Assembly (NCBI GenBank): GCA_944990035.1
Contig: CALYLX010000020.1
Location: forward strand, 62,001 to 126,000
DNA length: 64,000 nucleotides
Direction: 5' to 3'
Source: Clitopilus passeckerianus
Taxonomy: Eukaryota > Basidiomycota > Agaricomycetes > Agaricales > Entolomataceae
Part shown: piece after piece, positions 10,013 to 22,556 of the stretch
Position numbering within the stretch: the first letter of the stretch is position 1
Layout of the letters: each line of letters opens with the position of its first letter
Notes under the pieces: model-generated
Told to the model about the DNA's origin: nothing
What the model saw: only the letters and a program-made list of their open reading frames with translations
The model's database searches: none
Translations under genes and position numbers: made by a program

Positions 10013-10596
10013 AGTTATCGATTACAGAGAGAAGATCAACTTGGTAGGATCAAAAGGCCCTCTTTATACTGTTTTGGAGATGCCAACAGTTTGATCTGTG
10101 CAAGAACCCAAAGTCAGAGCACCCGGTGCTCGCCGCACGGCGTCATCTCTTGAGAACAAACGGCCGCAACTTGAGACCCAACTGGAAAGATGAAGACCTG
10201 CGACTGCAATAATGCAGTTCTGAGCAGAGTTGCCCGCTAGCCTGTTGAACATTAGGCTTTGGCAGTTGGCATCGGCTGAAGGCCTTAAGCTTCATGGTAG
10301 TACGCGGAACACGCCAACGTCGATGACTGTGGCAGTGCAACCACACGGCTTACGTACGCGGCTTGCGAGCGACACTCATGGCCTGAGTGAGTTACAATCG
10401 CTGAAGACCTTGTACTGCCCATCCACCATCCTGCCGCCTCTATTGACGGTGTACTCGCCATAATCTTCATCAAGATACGTATCAGCGACGATATCAAGGC
10501 AGATTCTATCAGAAAGCCACCAAGATTGGTGATAAAATCCTAATAACACTGCCACATTGTAAGTGGCCTTCATAATCTCTCAAAGATTCGAAGGGA
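10013..10596. other. Divergent promoter region between cupin B and the deubiquitinase
   Basis: About 0.6 kb between divergently read genes. No frame with recognisable content; nothing further seen. Confidence 0.5.
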
Positions 10597-13500
10597 ATGT
10601 CGGTTGAAAAGTCGTCTTTTGACAGGACTATCATGGAAGGGAAAGACACCTCGAAGCCACGTAGACCGCTTCCAACTCCCGGCGCCGTTCCTTTGCAAAG
10701 ACCGAACACACCGGTCTCTGGGGCTTTGAATTCGTCAGGAGTCAGACCAGCAAGTTTTTACGGCACTCCCAAGACATCGACTTTTCCTCAAAGAGCAAAC
10801 ACCATAGGATCATCCCATACCACTTATATCCCCCCAGAGGAACCCCCATCATATACATCAGGTTTTCGTGAACCAGAGCTTATAATTGAGGAACCTCTGC
10901 CGACAGCACCAGTGGCACGCCAAGTTCAATGGGACCAGAAGCAGGATACGGAACCAGACAAATGGATAGAAGAATCGAAAGACTATAGTGGGTGGGAGGC
11001 GTACACCACTGAAGTAACGAACCCTTCGTCTGGGTGGGAAGAGTCAGGCGGCAATAATGGATGGGGAGATATTATGGATTACACACCCCAAAAGGCCCCA
11101 GTGGATATTGAAGGAAGAGATGAAACCGAGGAGACGTCCTGGTGGGATCCTTCTGTCCGCGACAAGAGTGGTCGGCCTGGCCCAGGAATGCTGCCACCGG
11201 TCCTTGCAGAGGAACTTCACGACTCCGATCACAGCCTCTTCTCCGTCAGTGTAACACCACCAGACATACGTCCATCAGCCTCAGCTCCCCAAATAGCAGC
11301 ATCTGTAACGGCCGATACCATTGCAGAACCCCCAGCTACCCCACTACGCTCAGCATGGGGCAACACATCCTCATCACCTTCATCTTCAATACCAGCTTCG
11401 AGTGCATCTCCACCACCAGCAGCGTCACCTCCATCTGATGACGAAGCCAGGATGTCGGTTCCTCATCCCAACGCCTATTATTGCCCCAAAGAGAATGGCT
11501 GGGTTATCCTCAGCTGGAAATCGTCCTCTGTTGCCCCTAAGCTCGCAAAGTCCTACAACGCTCTCAGCCATCCTCTACCCTCCCAGAATCGTCGCAAAGC
11601 AGGAACAAACTGCACAAACAAAGGTGCCGGAAACAAGACGCACCATTTCCACAAGTATGAGAAGGCGATCGATTCCCACAAACTTACGCCGGCATTCAAG
11701 CAGGAGGAATGGGAATTGATCGACTCTCTTAAGCAGCGACGGAGAGGTGCAACTGTCATGTCTGACATTGACGTGCAGAACCTCAGTTCGGAAGATGTGG
11801 AAATGCTTGACGAAGTCGAGCCTGCCGCTGAGACCGAAGGCAAGCTGTTGGACCTGTATATCTGTTGTCAATGCTCCTTTTACTGCGTCGCCTCTGGCGT
11901 GATACCGGGAGTCATTGCACGGAGGTGTTTCGAGGAATTTGTCAGAGATAGGAAGGAGAATCCACCTCCTGGAAAAACTGGCATACAAGCTGTTGTTTCC
12001 GGTATCGAGACGCTCATCATGTATGTTGATCAGACCTCTTTTCCCTGCCTTCGCTTACACCGTGTATCTTCAGGGTCCTGGAGAATAGGCTATGGAAGGG
12101 GGAGACTCGTTTATTGAAGGTTGCGCGCAGCAGTTTCCAAGTCAAGATTGGTTGGAATTCCAACGTGTAGGACCTACATCTATTCCTTGGGGCGTTTGTT
12201 GACAGAGAACTTATCCAGCAAACGGTTGTTCGAGATTATAGGTTTCAACGAAGAAAACCTGGACAGTGAAGCTGCGCTTAGGCCCCCACCGACGGATGCA
12301 TCCTCTCCAGTCGGAATCCAGAATAGGCGCAAGCTACTACGGGCTTGGGTCGAGGCCAGTGCTTGGTTGGTGTCATACAAGCGGTCATATCGTTGAGTCT
12401 TGAACAAATATATGCGAGCTTTACTAATGCTGGGAATTGATAGACAATCTAGTACTCGCCTCTAAATTCAAGTTATGGGTTCAGATCAGTAGTGCACGGG
12501 AGGAATACCAGACCGCTATTGGTGCACACCCCAACCAGAGTAAGAGGCCTGCCTAGGCATCTGGACTGGCACTGACATATAGTGTAGTCCCTCGCGGTGA
12601 ACTACAGGGGATCGTGTTGCAGGCGATGCTGCCTCACCGTGAAGATTGGGATACTCTTGGCATCATGCCCATGAGTTATTCACCTGGTCAGTATCCAACT
12701 ACCGGATTCCTCGTGGCTATATGCTAACTCTACGCAGAACTACTCGGATTTGCTTACTATGCTCAATGCCGCTGCGATCCTACTGGGACTATCAAGCACT
12801 TCACTGCACTTACAAACATCGTCGAGACACTCCAAAATTGTACGGCATGCCCTGGCTTACTGCAAGAGATCGTCGCCATGGAACGTTCCCGAGATCGATT
12901 CACACTTGGTGAAGTCATCAGAGCAGCTGCAGCCCTCGGATTCGGTCCAACTGGTACTCTCCGGGTGGATTACGATGAAGAAGATGTGGACGACGGTTTC
13001 ATCGAAGCTGCCTGGAAGGAGTGCGTGAAAAGGTCATGGAAGGACTCTGTACATGGATCGGAAATTCTGAGGGAGGCTAATGAGGCGTTACGGATATTGG
13101 CTGAGGCAAGAGGAAGTCAGGTGTTGAAGACGGTCTGGGAGAATGGGAAGGGGAAAGTTATGAGCCCTGAAAAGGCGTATAATACCCTAGAGGTGCCATC
13201 AACCATGGAGGATGAGGAGATGCTGATTATGACTTTCAACGTGCGGGTAAGCCTTTTTCTGTGAATTGATTTCTTGGCAGTAGTGCTTAGTGGGATTATA
13301 GATGAGCGAAGTTTCGTCTTCGCAGGTTGATAACCTCCGCGAAGCCCTCCAGGTCATCGCGGAGGTCAGAGACAGCTATCGCCTGAGGCAGTTCCTAGAG
13401 ACAGGACTGGATCGTAAGTTTCTTCTCCCTGTTCTTCATTCACCAACCTGAGGATATTTTTGGTAGCTGGACAAGGTGCCCGCGTGAACCCAAACCTACC

Positions 13501-15609
13501 CCGTGGACTCAACCAACTTGGAAACACTTGTTACCTGAATTCCTTACTGCAGGTTAGTGCTCTTCTCAATTGTTATTTTGTCTGAAGCTGAGAGTCTGTC
13601 TTCTAGTACTTCTATACGATCAAAGACCTTCGAGAAGCAATAGTCCCTATGTCCGAAATTGAGACGAAGATGGTTGAGGACGAGAAATTATCTGAAGATG
13701 ACCTCAAGCGATTCCGTGTCGGAGGACGTCTGGTCACCCGCAGAGAGGTCATACGTTCGAGAAAATGTGCGCACATTCCCATTCGCTGGCTATATGCGTA
13801 CACCAAACTTAATATCCTTCAACCAGTCATCAACCAACTCGCTGATCTCTTCAACAACCTTGGGGTCTCTGAATCGGCAGCAGTAACACCAACGGTGGAA
13901 CTCGCCAAACTTGCTCTCATCACTTCCAAGGACGAGGATGAAGATGAAGCAGAAGGCGACAAAGGCGGAACTGTGTCCTCCAACGACACCGATGCCACAC
14001 TCGTTGACGAACCTCTCCCTATGACCACTTCTCACTCCAACATCGAGGTTGCCGCTACCGTTGACTCGCCTAGATCACCTTCCCATGGTCAATCTTCAAA
14101 CTCGATCCTCGGCAAAAGACCACGGGAAGGTGAAATCAACAGGGATGGGAGTGCCATGGACTTGGAAGCTGATGCAGGACCACCTTCGTCGCCGAATCCC
14201 ATAGATAGCCCTTCAAGGATGTCAGACTCACCGCCCCCGTTGATCAGTCCTGGAAGCCCGATGATGGATAGTCAGCCTGAGGCTTCTGGGTCTGGATCTG
14301 GATCTAAGAAGGCCCCTCCATTACCACCTAGGAAGAGTGTGAGGTCGGAAACTGGCATGATGTTTGGTACGACCTCTTTGCCGTTGAAGTTCAAGCAGCT
14401 GGCTGATGGTATGAGCAGGTAAACAACATGACGTCGCAGAGTGCATGGATAATTGCATGTTCCAAATCGAGACTGCTCTACTCAAATTCGACGGGCAGCA
14501 AGCTGAAGGTTCCGACAAGACCAGTGTTGTCAAGCGGTTATTTTATGGTCGACTTCGACAACGGCTAACGGGGAATCAAGTCTCGAGATCATCTGTTCAT
14601 GAGAAGGAAGATTTGTTCTCACATCTTCCCGTGAACGTCACCTATGATGGTGTGGACATATACGATGGTCTCAGTGGGTACTTTGACGATGTGGTTGAGT
14701 TCAACGGGGAGAAGAGAAGGATGGAGGTTTCACTGGTCGATATGCCACCAATCTTGCAGATTCAACTTCAGGTAAACGGCCTCCACTGATCACCCAAGGA
14801 ACTCATGTGCTGACCGTTAACACAACAGAGAGTCCAATTCAACCGCGAGACACTTCAGCCGTTCAAGAACCAATCATACGTCAAGTTTGGAGAGACGATT
14901 TACATGGATCGGTTCATGGACAGCGCAGATCCCGTCAAGAAGGCCCGGACGAAAGCCATCCAGAGGGAGCTGGCGGAATGCCGGGAACGCGTAAGGCTAT
15001 TGACCCATGGGAAGGTGTGTATTTTTTCCATTCACGGCCTAGCTACAAATGATTGACTCTCCATATGTAGGACGGTCCCTTCCACACCACCCTCTCCCAC
15101 ACGCACTCATTCCTCACCTCTATCTCGCATACCGACCTCCCCATCACCCCAGAGCTACTCACCTCCCTCTCCTCCGAACAAGCCCACCTCACTACCGAAA
15201 TCGATAACCTAAACTCCCATATTGGCGGCCTGAAAACCGAACTGGAAACCCTCTGGGCCGACAGCCATGAAGAGGCGTACGAGCTAACATCAGTGTTCAT
15301 CCATAGGGGAAGTTCGCCGAGCTGGGGACATTATTTCTTCTACTCGAGGAATCTTCCTGCAAAGCCTGACGAGTGGTTCAAGTACAACGATTCGGAGGTT
15401 ACTGTTGTGAGCAAGGATGAGGTTTTGGCGGATACGACAGGGGATACAGTGAACCCTTATTTGGTGAGTCGCGCTTTGTTCGTCACACTGGAGAGATTTG
15501 GCTAATCAGGCCGATTTTGCAGCTCGTCTTCGCTAGGAAAGGCGCAGAAGTGATGGATACGGTCAAGAGAGTACCAAAGGCTGACATTTCAGAGATGATT
15601 TACGACTAA
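10597..15609 (+). CDS. UBP2: Ubiquitin-specific protease, UBP2-like (peptidase C19)
   Basis: Fourteen exons: 10597..12020, 12074..12166, 12219..12391, 12444..12539, 12588..12686, 12738..13246, 13302..13413, 13467..13552, 13607..13766, 13827..14366, 14416..14771, 14829..15014, 15071..15463, 15523..15609; 1437 residues. A disordered N-terminus (about 280 residues) leads into the UBP2-type region (CPKENGWVILSW, LDLYICCQCSFYCV). The catalytic Cys box is GLNQLGNTCYLNSLLQ at the exon 8/9 junction, the Q/D box is GKQHDVAECMDNCMFQIE, and the His box is SWGHYFFYSRNLP followed by WFKYNDSEV. So the catalytic Cys, His and Asp/Asn are present. An acidic insertion (exon 10) separates the Cys box from the rest. 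Known role: cleaves K63-linked and other ubiquitin chains, with Rsp5/Rup1 in yeast. Junctions 2/3 and 10/11 were chosen to restore conserved sequence and are the least certain. Confidence 0.93.
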
Positions 15610-15964
15610 ATGAAACAATGACGATACTGGATTATGAGCATAGATATTCTGTTTTCGGTATCTGCGTGCATTTGTAACATATCATGGATTCGATTCATGT
15701 TGTAACTGAAAGACCGTGAGATGTGTCCCCGCCGTTGTTGTGAGCATAGATCGGGAGTGTCATACTCTATCGTTCAATCGCTGGAGCAACGGAGGTTGTG
15801 GGATGCTGTTGGCGAAGCCCATCTAGCAGGATCTGGATATCCTTGTTGGCATAGTTCTCTTTAAAGTGCTTGTCAAAACAACCACCTCTCGGCGAGTACT
15901 CCTGCGCCATTTGGTAAGAAAGGAGACAAATTACAAGGAAATAAGGCGCATACATTGTAATAGA
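15610..15964. other. Convergent 3' region
   Basis: Lies between the end of the UBP2 gene and the end of the small acidic gene, which converge. A 62-codon frame at 15767-15955 on the minus strand (MYAPYFLVICLLSYQMAQ...) has an ATG and a hydrophobic start but no recognised match; I do not call it a gene. Confidence 0.4.
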
Positions 15965-16306
15965 TCAGCCAGTGCCCTTCCCTGCTTCACCATCGTCCTC
16001 CTTCTCTTCCTCAAGTTCACCAAGCATCCCATCTAGCTTGGCCAACAACTCATCGAGTTTGCCCTCGACCTCCCCTGCCAGTCCGTCGGCATTGTTAAGC
16101 TTAGCAAGAAGTCCCATAAGATCTGCTTCTGCTGCTGACTCAAGATCATCCTTCGTGTTGGTGCTTGAATCTGATGAATCTGCCGTGGAGGACCGGCCAA
16201 GGAGGTCAGCGAGCTTATTGATATCTGCTTCTAGCTCGGATAGCTCGCAAGCTGCGACTTTCGTAGATTCTGGTTGTGCATCCGATGTTCCATTAGTTTT
16301 AGACAT
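15965..16306 (-). CDS. Small acidic Ser/Leu-rich protein of unknown function
   Basis: Single exon, 113 residues, starting MSKTNGTSDAQPESTK. After a short polar head it is dominated by Glu, Asp, Leu and Lys with heptad-like spacing (ELEADINKLADLLG, EADLMGLLAKLNNADG, EGKLDELLAKLDGMLGELEE), suggesting one amphipathic coiled coil interrupted by a Ser/Asp-rich linker. No domain recognised. The ATG at 16306 is preferred over in-frame upstream codons because the upstream part reads like untranslated sequence. It is divergent from the THO subunit gene with 133 bases between starts. Function unknown. Confidence 0.6.
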   Translation of the reverse strand: MSKTNGTSDAQPESTKVAACELSELEADINKLADLLGRSSTADSSDSSTNTKDDLESAAEADLMGLLAKLNNADGLAGEVEGKLDELLAKLDGMLGELEEEKEDDGEAGKGTG

Positions 16307-16439
16307 TGTTCGGAGATTGTGGTTGGGATGTAAGTGATAGTTGCAATGAAAGTCAAATGAGCAACGCCACTGCGCCCAAACGCGCCTCGCCAACCAAATC
16401 CAGACTCGGATACGAACGTCCACAACGTCCGTTCACATC
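16307..16439. promoter_or_regulatory. Short bidirectional promoter region
   Basis: Only 133 bases separate the start codons of the small acidic protein (minus) and the THO subunit (plus), so both must be driven from this segment or from inside the neighbouring gene. No clear TATA box; a CCAATC-type element appears around 16392-16398 (CCAACCAAATC). Confidence 0.5.
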
Positions 16440-19400
16440 ATGACCTCCCTTCAACCTCATCTTGCAACACTCCTTTCTTCGCTCCCTCCGCGTCCTATAG
16501 AGCAAGAAAACCTCAAGAGACTTGTCAGGGAAACCTTGGTGAAGGCTGGGCATGTTGGTGGTAGTACGACTGAGCCAGCGGCAAAGGGCCCAGTGACCGA
16601 CATTAGGAAGAGTCAATGGGAGTGGGCGTTGAGGAATGATATCTTCAACCTCGGTGTACGTGCTGCCTTTGACCTTGATTCAAGCTTAAGTTGCCTGATG
16701 CTGTTATTGGTATAGACGACAGAAGGTCAAGCACTGAAAGACCCAAACACGAAATTCTACGACGAAATATGCGAAAGGCTAGATGTTATACTGGCTTTCA
16801 CCGACCTTGGTCCGTTCTCCCATTCTTCGTTCTGATTTAATGCTCAACTCGTAGCCTACAGACGCGACAGACCAAACCTTCCCCTTCCAAATCCTACAAG
16901 ACCTCTTCGAATCCCTAACAATCCCCTCGTGTTCACACATATTCACCTACCTCGAATCCCGTTCCTCTCAACTAACAACTAACATGGTACCCCAAAAGGG
17001 TAAAGCCCTCGTTCTTCTCCGGACCCTCAATGACCTGCTCAGGAGACTGAGCAAGACTGGGGAACGGACAATTTTGTGTGGACGGATATTGAATTTCTTA
17101 AGTGGGGTGTTCCCGCTTGGGGAGCGGAGTGGCGTCAATTTGAGGGGCGAATATGGACCTGTTTGGGAGGGGGTAAAGGATCCTAGAGAGCTTGAGGAGG
17201 GCAGTAAAGACGGAGACGAAGAGATGAAGGATTCCACCACAGATGCCAATGCTATGGACGTAGACTCTCCAACGACGAAAAAGAAGGCGCCAGATCCAAA
17301 AGCCGGCATGTATTCTCCAAAAATTGTGTTTGACATGCATATATGCTAACTAATCCTACTGAATAGACTTCTATAATACCTTCTGGTCACTCCAACTGCC
17401 ATTTTCCAAGCCGGCCGTTTTTGCGAACCCCGAAACGTTCCTGCAATTCAAAGACGCGGTAAATAAGGTGTTGCCTGTGATAAAAGAAGCTACTGCGAAG
17501 GACCGAGCTATGATGGGATCCAGGAGTGGTTCAGCTTCTTCTGCGTCTAACGGAACAAACACAACAAATGCGCCAAAAGGGCCGAATACTGGAACGAAGA
17601 GAAAACGGGAAGGTTCTGCATCAAGAGAGGCAACAGCTGAGCGGGAAAGCGAAGAAAGCAACCTCGCCGATTATTTCTTTGCCAAATTCCTGACAAGCCC
17701 TGACCTCCTCGAACTAGAGGTTCGTTTCTCTTCCTCTCTTCACCTCTATAAGTTAACTCACCCGTTCACAGATAGCAGACACCCACTTCCGCCGCCAACT
17801 CCTCCTCCAACTCCTCATTCTCCTTACACATCTCCTCTCCTTCACCCCCACCGCCAAAGCAGCATGGTCTACGCCCCGCAACCGATCTCTCCAAATGGAC
17901 TTCACCCTCACCGACACCGAGCTTCCCTGGGTGAAAGAAACAATCACCAAAGTGATGGACGAAATGCGAGCCACGACGCCCAACGGGCGGATATTCGCAG
18001 AGATGGTGGCGAACGTGATGGAACGGGAGAAGAACTGGGTGAAGTGGAAGGCGAACCTATGTGTTGGGTTTGATAAGGAGCCGGCATATGTCGAGGTGGA
18101 GTCTCCGCCTGGGAGCGGGGTGAAGAGGAAGGTGGGGTTGATGGAGGCGACTAGGGAGGAGAGGAAGAAGATGAAGGAGGGCCACAAGGAGGAGTGGCAG
18201 TATAGGTTGGGCACGAAGGCTCTAACTTCGATTTGGGATGAGGGGTGTCAGGGGTTGGAAGACTTGCAGCTTCCGTTTAGGTGGGTATTGAGTTGGCCTC
18301 TCTGTGCTTGCTGGGCGCATATACTGACTGAATTGTTGCGCATATAGGGCTGGTGAAGTCAAGACCTTCCTCCACAAGATTGGAATGGAAGACAAACAGA
18401 TCAATATAAGAAGAGCGCAGCTAGAAGCGATAGCACAAAACAGGGCGAAAGCACAGGCTCGAGCTAAAGTGGAGGCTGAGAAGGCAAAGGCAGCCGCCAC
18501 CAATACTTCGACTGAAGTGCCAAAAATCACAGTCCAAGCGCCCTCAGAAGGAGCACCCGCTCCGTCAACAGCCCCTGCATCGACAGGAGACAAAGGCCCA
18601 GCGCAGCCAACCCCACTTCACCCCTCGTTACCAATTAAACCAGGGACGTCGCCTCTTGGCACAACGGCGACTACGCCTGCTGTATCGCCGTCTCCTGGGG
18701 CTTCACCTTCGCCAGCGCCTGCGGTACCAGTTCAAGCGGCGCAGAGACCCTCCACCCCTGCCGCGGCGCGCACAGGTACACCGACGCCTTCACCAGCGAC
18801 TGCGCCGGTTCTACCGAAAGATCAACTTATTGAGGCGTATGAGGAGGTACGTCTTTTCCTATCGATCGTGTACGGTTGAGTAGGCGCTGACGAATATTCT
18901 CTTGTTATCTCTCCTTCTATCACCTCTGTTTTTTTCCATTGACGGTACTTCTACACCGACATCGCATGGCTGCGGTTCCTTCTCGACTTCTCAACTTCTA
19001 ATTTCTATGACGACATGACGACAAACAGAACAAATCGCGGTTGGCGTGGCTTGCCCTCCGCGCGGCCCGGGACCGATATTTGCTGCATTTCGGGAAGATC
19101 GGGACTGGGGATATTGGGGCACTGCAGAGGGAGATCGATAAGGAGAGGGAGGAAGAGCAGAAAAGGAGAGAGAGGGAGGAGAAGGGGGAGGCTGAGCCTG
19201 AAGGACAGGAGGGTGTGGGTGCTCAAGAAACTGCAGGGGTGCAGGTGGAGAAGGTGGATGGGGAGAAAGAGGCGGAGAAGGAGGAGAAAGCGGGTGAAAA
19301 GGAAGAGCAAGCAGGGCAAGATGTGAATATGAAGGTTGAGAACGAAGAGGAAAAGATGGAAGAGAAGTTGGAAGAGAACGGAGAAGAGCAGGTTGGCTCG

Positions 19401-19610
19401 GATGACACGATGAAGGTTGAGGAAGAGAAGGTCGAGGACGTTGCAGAGACCAAACCTGCCGTCGTCCAGGACAGCCAGGAAACTCTACACGATGAAAGCC
19501 AGCCGGCGCCAGTGTCGCTGGATGTGTCCATGGCGGCCTCAGTGACGGAGACAGGGGCCGCACCGGTGAAAGGACCGGATGCAGAAGGAGACATAGCAAT
19601 GGATGAATGA
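16440..19610 (+). CDS. THO1/HPR1: THO complex subunit 1 (Hpr1/THOC1)
   Basis: Exons 16440..16655, 16716..16809, 16862..17305, 17367..17719, 17772..18280, 18348..18846, 19029..19610; 898 residues. THOC1 hallmarks: [17 protein letters not shown] early, [52 protein letters not shown], and the conserved [20 protein letters not shown] block near the end of the fold. A Lys/Ala-rich helix plus Pro/Thr/Ala-rich linker (exon 6) and a long Glu/Lys-rich C-terminal tail (about 150 residues) follow. Known role: THO/TREX couples transcription elongation to mRNA export in the nucleus and limits R-loops. The junction 17305/17367 only keeps the frame if a GC-AG donor (GCATGT) is used; the last intron (182 bases) is unusually long here and may hide a small exon. 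Confidence 0.88.
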
Positions 19611-19754
19611 TGTAACCGGAAGACTGTTTCGTTTCGGAGCAACGGGGCCGGTAGTTACCTGGTTTGGTATGATGTCAATGTGATCCAGATCGATATTCCA
19701 GATATAAAACACTCAAAAGTTTTGACTGCTTCATCTCATCTTCACTGCTACACT

Positions 19755-21163
19755 ATGGCTACTCAGTTAAAGGTAGGAACCAAGAGTGCGTTGGTTCGAT
19801 TCAGGATTTTGATATTGCATAAAGCGCGTCTTGGTTACTGGCGGTGCTGGCTACATTGGCAAGTCGCTCGTCATCATTCCTGCTGCTACTTGCTAACACA
19901 CGTATCTTCCAGGCTCACACGTCGTCTACACCCTAATCAAAACCGGAAAATTCAAAGTTGTTTCCATCGACAACAACCACAACTCTGTTCCCGCATCCCT
20001 CGAACGCGTCACTCAACTCGTAAAGAGCGAGCTCGGCGCAAATGCCTCACCATCCGACCACGAAGCGTGCAAAGTCGACGTGCACAAATGTGACCTCACA
20101 TCTCGCGACCAGATTCGTTCCGTCTTCTCGAAGTACGCTAATGACGGAGGGATATACGGTGTCATCCACGTCGCGGCCTACAAGGCTGTTGGGGAGTCGA
20201 CAGAGATCCCGTTGACGTACTACGAGAACAACGTGTCTGCGACGATCTATCTGTTGCAGGTGATGAACGAGTTTGGCTGCAAGAAGATGGTGTACTCGAG
20301 TAGCGCGACTGTTTATGGAACCCCTCCGAAGGTGCCGATTCCGGAAAGTACGAGGCTGCTGGCGGACAGCCCGTATGGCAAAACAAAGGTGATGAGCGAG
20401 ACAGTCATCGAGGATTTGTGTGCTTGTGAGTATCCTGTTTATACTTTTTTCTATTCGTCTAATCCTCCATACAGCCGATCCATCATGGCAAGGAATCTCA
20501 CTCCGATACTTCAAGTAAATTCTTCCCCATTTCTCCCAAAAACCAAATAACTGATCACGCTTTCCCTACAGCCCAGCCGGCGCCCACCCCTCCGGCCAAA
20601 TCGGCGAAGACCCCCTCGGCCGACCGGGAAACCTCCTCCCCCTCCTCGCACAGATGGCCATCGGGCGCGTCAAAGAATCCACACTCAAGGTCTTCGGCAA
20701 CGACTACCCCACGCCCGACGGAACCTGCGTCCGGGACTACCTGCACGTCATGGATCTCGCCGCGGGCCACTTGCTCGCTCTGCAAGCCCTGGCCGAGGAC
20801 GAGCAGCTGAACAAGGCGGTGTTTGAAGGCAAGAAGGAGAAGTTCAAGGGGTATAACCTCGGGCGGGGACAAGGATTTAGCGTGCTTCAGATCGTTGAGG
20901 CTATGAGGGAGGCTACGAAGTTTGAGTATAAGACTGAGATTACTGGAAGGCGGTGAGTGTACTTTTCTTCTCAGCTTGTTGTCTATGTGCGAAGACTGAA
21001 TGATTTTGGCGCATATAGTCGTGGAGATGTCCCCGATCTGACTGCAGACCCTGCACTCGCAGAGAAAGAGCTCGGATTCAAGGCCAAGCAAGATCTAAAG
21101 CAGATGTGCAATGATCTTTGGAACTGGCAGAGTAAGAATCCCAATGGATATGCCGCGAAGTGA
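19755..21163 (+). CDS. GAL10/galE: UDP-glucose/galactose 4-epimerase, stand-alone
   Basis: Exons 19755..19772, 19825..19858, 19913..20425, 20475..20514, 20572..20952, 21019..21163; 376 residues. The NAD-binding motif [13 protein letters not shown] is assembled across introns 1-2; then [29 protein letters not shown] and the catalytic SPYGKTK (Tyr-x-x-x-Lys), followed by [13 protein letters not shown] and [15 protein letters not shown]. This is a complete short-chain-dehydrogenase-type epimerase for the Leloir pathway. The protein stops right after the epimerase fold (KNPNGYAAK), so it lacks the C-terminal mutarotase domain fused to Gal10 in yeasts. Intron 2 needs a GC donor (GCAAGT) to keep the GYIGSH motif. 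The first exon codes for six residues only. Confidence 0.95.
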
Positions 21164-21369
21164 GTATATGCGGGGATCTTTCGCTCTCTTAAAACAAAAA
21201 TGGACGCTGGACTTTTGACGTATACGGTATACTTAGGGATCTGAATGTATTTAGACGCGATACGCGAAATGATGTTACACAATATATATTTTATTGAAAA
21301 GCCTGAAAACAGGTTTCAACTACGCATACATCCACTTCACAAGTCAAATTCTACCACGCGAGCCCACGT

Positions 21370-22556
21370 TCACGAGCAGAACGAATTGGACGATGAAATA
21401 CCATAGTACTAGTTGTCGTATCATTAGCACAATTTCCGAACTACCAAGGCTGAAGGACTCACAGTTCCGTGTGCATCATTAATTCCCGCACTCAAATACT
21501 TGTTTGAACAGCTGGGATCTTCACCTAGTGGCGATCCGTCACATTTCTTGACGGTTGAAGGTGAGGACGGGTCGGGTGTCTGCCAGAACTCCGTCGCGGT
21601 GTGCCAGTAGCCTAGGACGCGTGGGATGATAGTCGGGACGCCATCGTTTGTGTGGACGCCTGCAGGAGCGGGAGTTAGCATACCTGCCAATGATTTCGGG
21701 AGGGACAAAGACAAGAGGAGAACTTACTCCTGAAAATATTATCTTTCCCAATCGCATCATTCACGAAATGCGCATATACGATGTTGCCCACCCTCGGTTG
21801 ACCGTAAGAATACAGTCTCAAGGGGATACCGGGGAAGTTTTGCTTGATAGCGATCCCTGCGATGCTGGAGATGGCGCCTCCAAGGGAGTGGCCTGATGTG
21901 ACAAGTGTATAGTCCGGGTGGGCGGCAAGTTCGGAGCGGATGCTGGATATTACTTCGGTGGAGATTGAGTTCCAGCTGGAGGGAGGGATGATAAGTCAGC
22001 TACGGGCGGGAGGGTAAGGAGTGAGAAGTGGTGTACGCGGTCAAGAAGCCGGCATGGACTAGTGTACCCAGTGGTGCTTTTACTCCTGGGGAAATAAAGG
22101 GGACGAGCAGGATCGCAATGTCGGTAAGGGCGTCTTGGAACGAGGTGCTATGGCAGGACAAGTGTGAGCTTCTACTCTGGCGTTCCAGGTGATCTTGTGA
22201 GAGGAAAGGACGTACGTTCCACGGAAAACGGCGACAATCTCCTTTCTCTGGTCATCTCTCGCAACGTATCCTTGGGTATCAGTTGTCAGTTGGCTGATTT
22301 GCTTCACCAATACGTTTCCATTTGGGCTAGCACAGGCGTCGGGCCCAGCTGAGATGGCATCTGTAGCGTTGGTCAGTGAGTATGATATTCAATATCATAG
22401 GCTTTAAGGTCGCTTACATTTCCAGTAATACACAAGCTCGTCATAAACATCTTGTGAGATGCCTCGCTTCTCCAGCGAGGAGCGGACAGGCGTGGGCGTG
22501 GCAAGAGCGAGAAGGGCGGTAGAAAGCGTAACGAGGAGCGTAAGTGAGAACTTCAT
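21370..22556 (-). CDS. Secreted class-3 (Rhizomucor-type) lipase/esterase, copy 1
   Basis: Exons complement(22418..22556, 22216..22360, 22037..22147, 21728..21975, 21463..21659, 21370..21408); 292 residues. The N-terminus MKFSLTLLVTLSTALLALAT is a clear signal peptide, followed by a possible Lys-Arg processing site (LEKRG). The catalytic Ser sits in TSGHSLGGA, the Asp in VHTNDGVPTIIPRVLGYWH, and the His in DAHGTYYG close to the C-terminus, all as in class-3 lipases; IVAVFRGT precedes the lid region. Cys pairs in the C-terminal part probably form disulfides. Known role: extracellular triacylglycerol or feruloyl ester hydrolysis. For intron 4 I used the second acceptor (TGCAG before GCGTCC) because it gives the family-like FRSVHTNDG; the earlier acceptor would add nine residues. 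Confidence 0.88.

Noticed and set aside
15767..15955. 62-codon minus-strand frame with an ATG and a hydrophobic start
   Set aside because: Ten bases from the end of another gene, no recognisable family, and short frames of this size occur by chance.
18991..19599. 202-codon frame antisense to the THO1 C-terminal tail
   Set aside because: It is the complement of a Glu/Lys-rich coding region, which automatically yields an open Ser/Leu/Pro-rich antisense frame.
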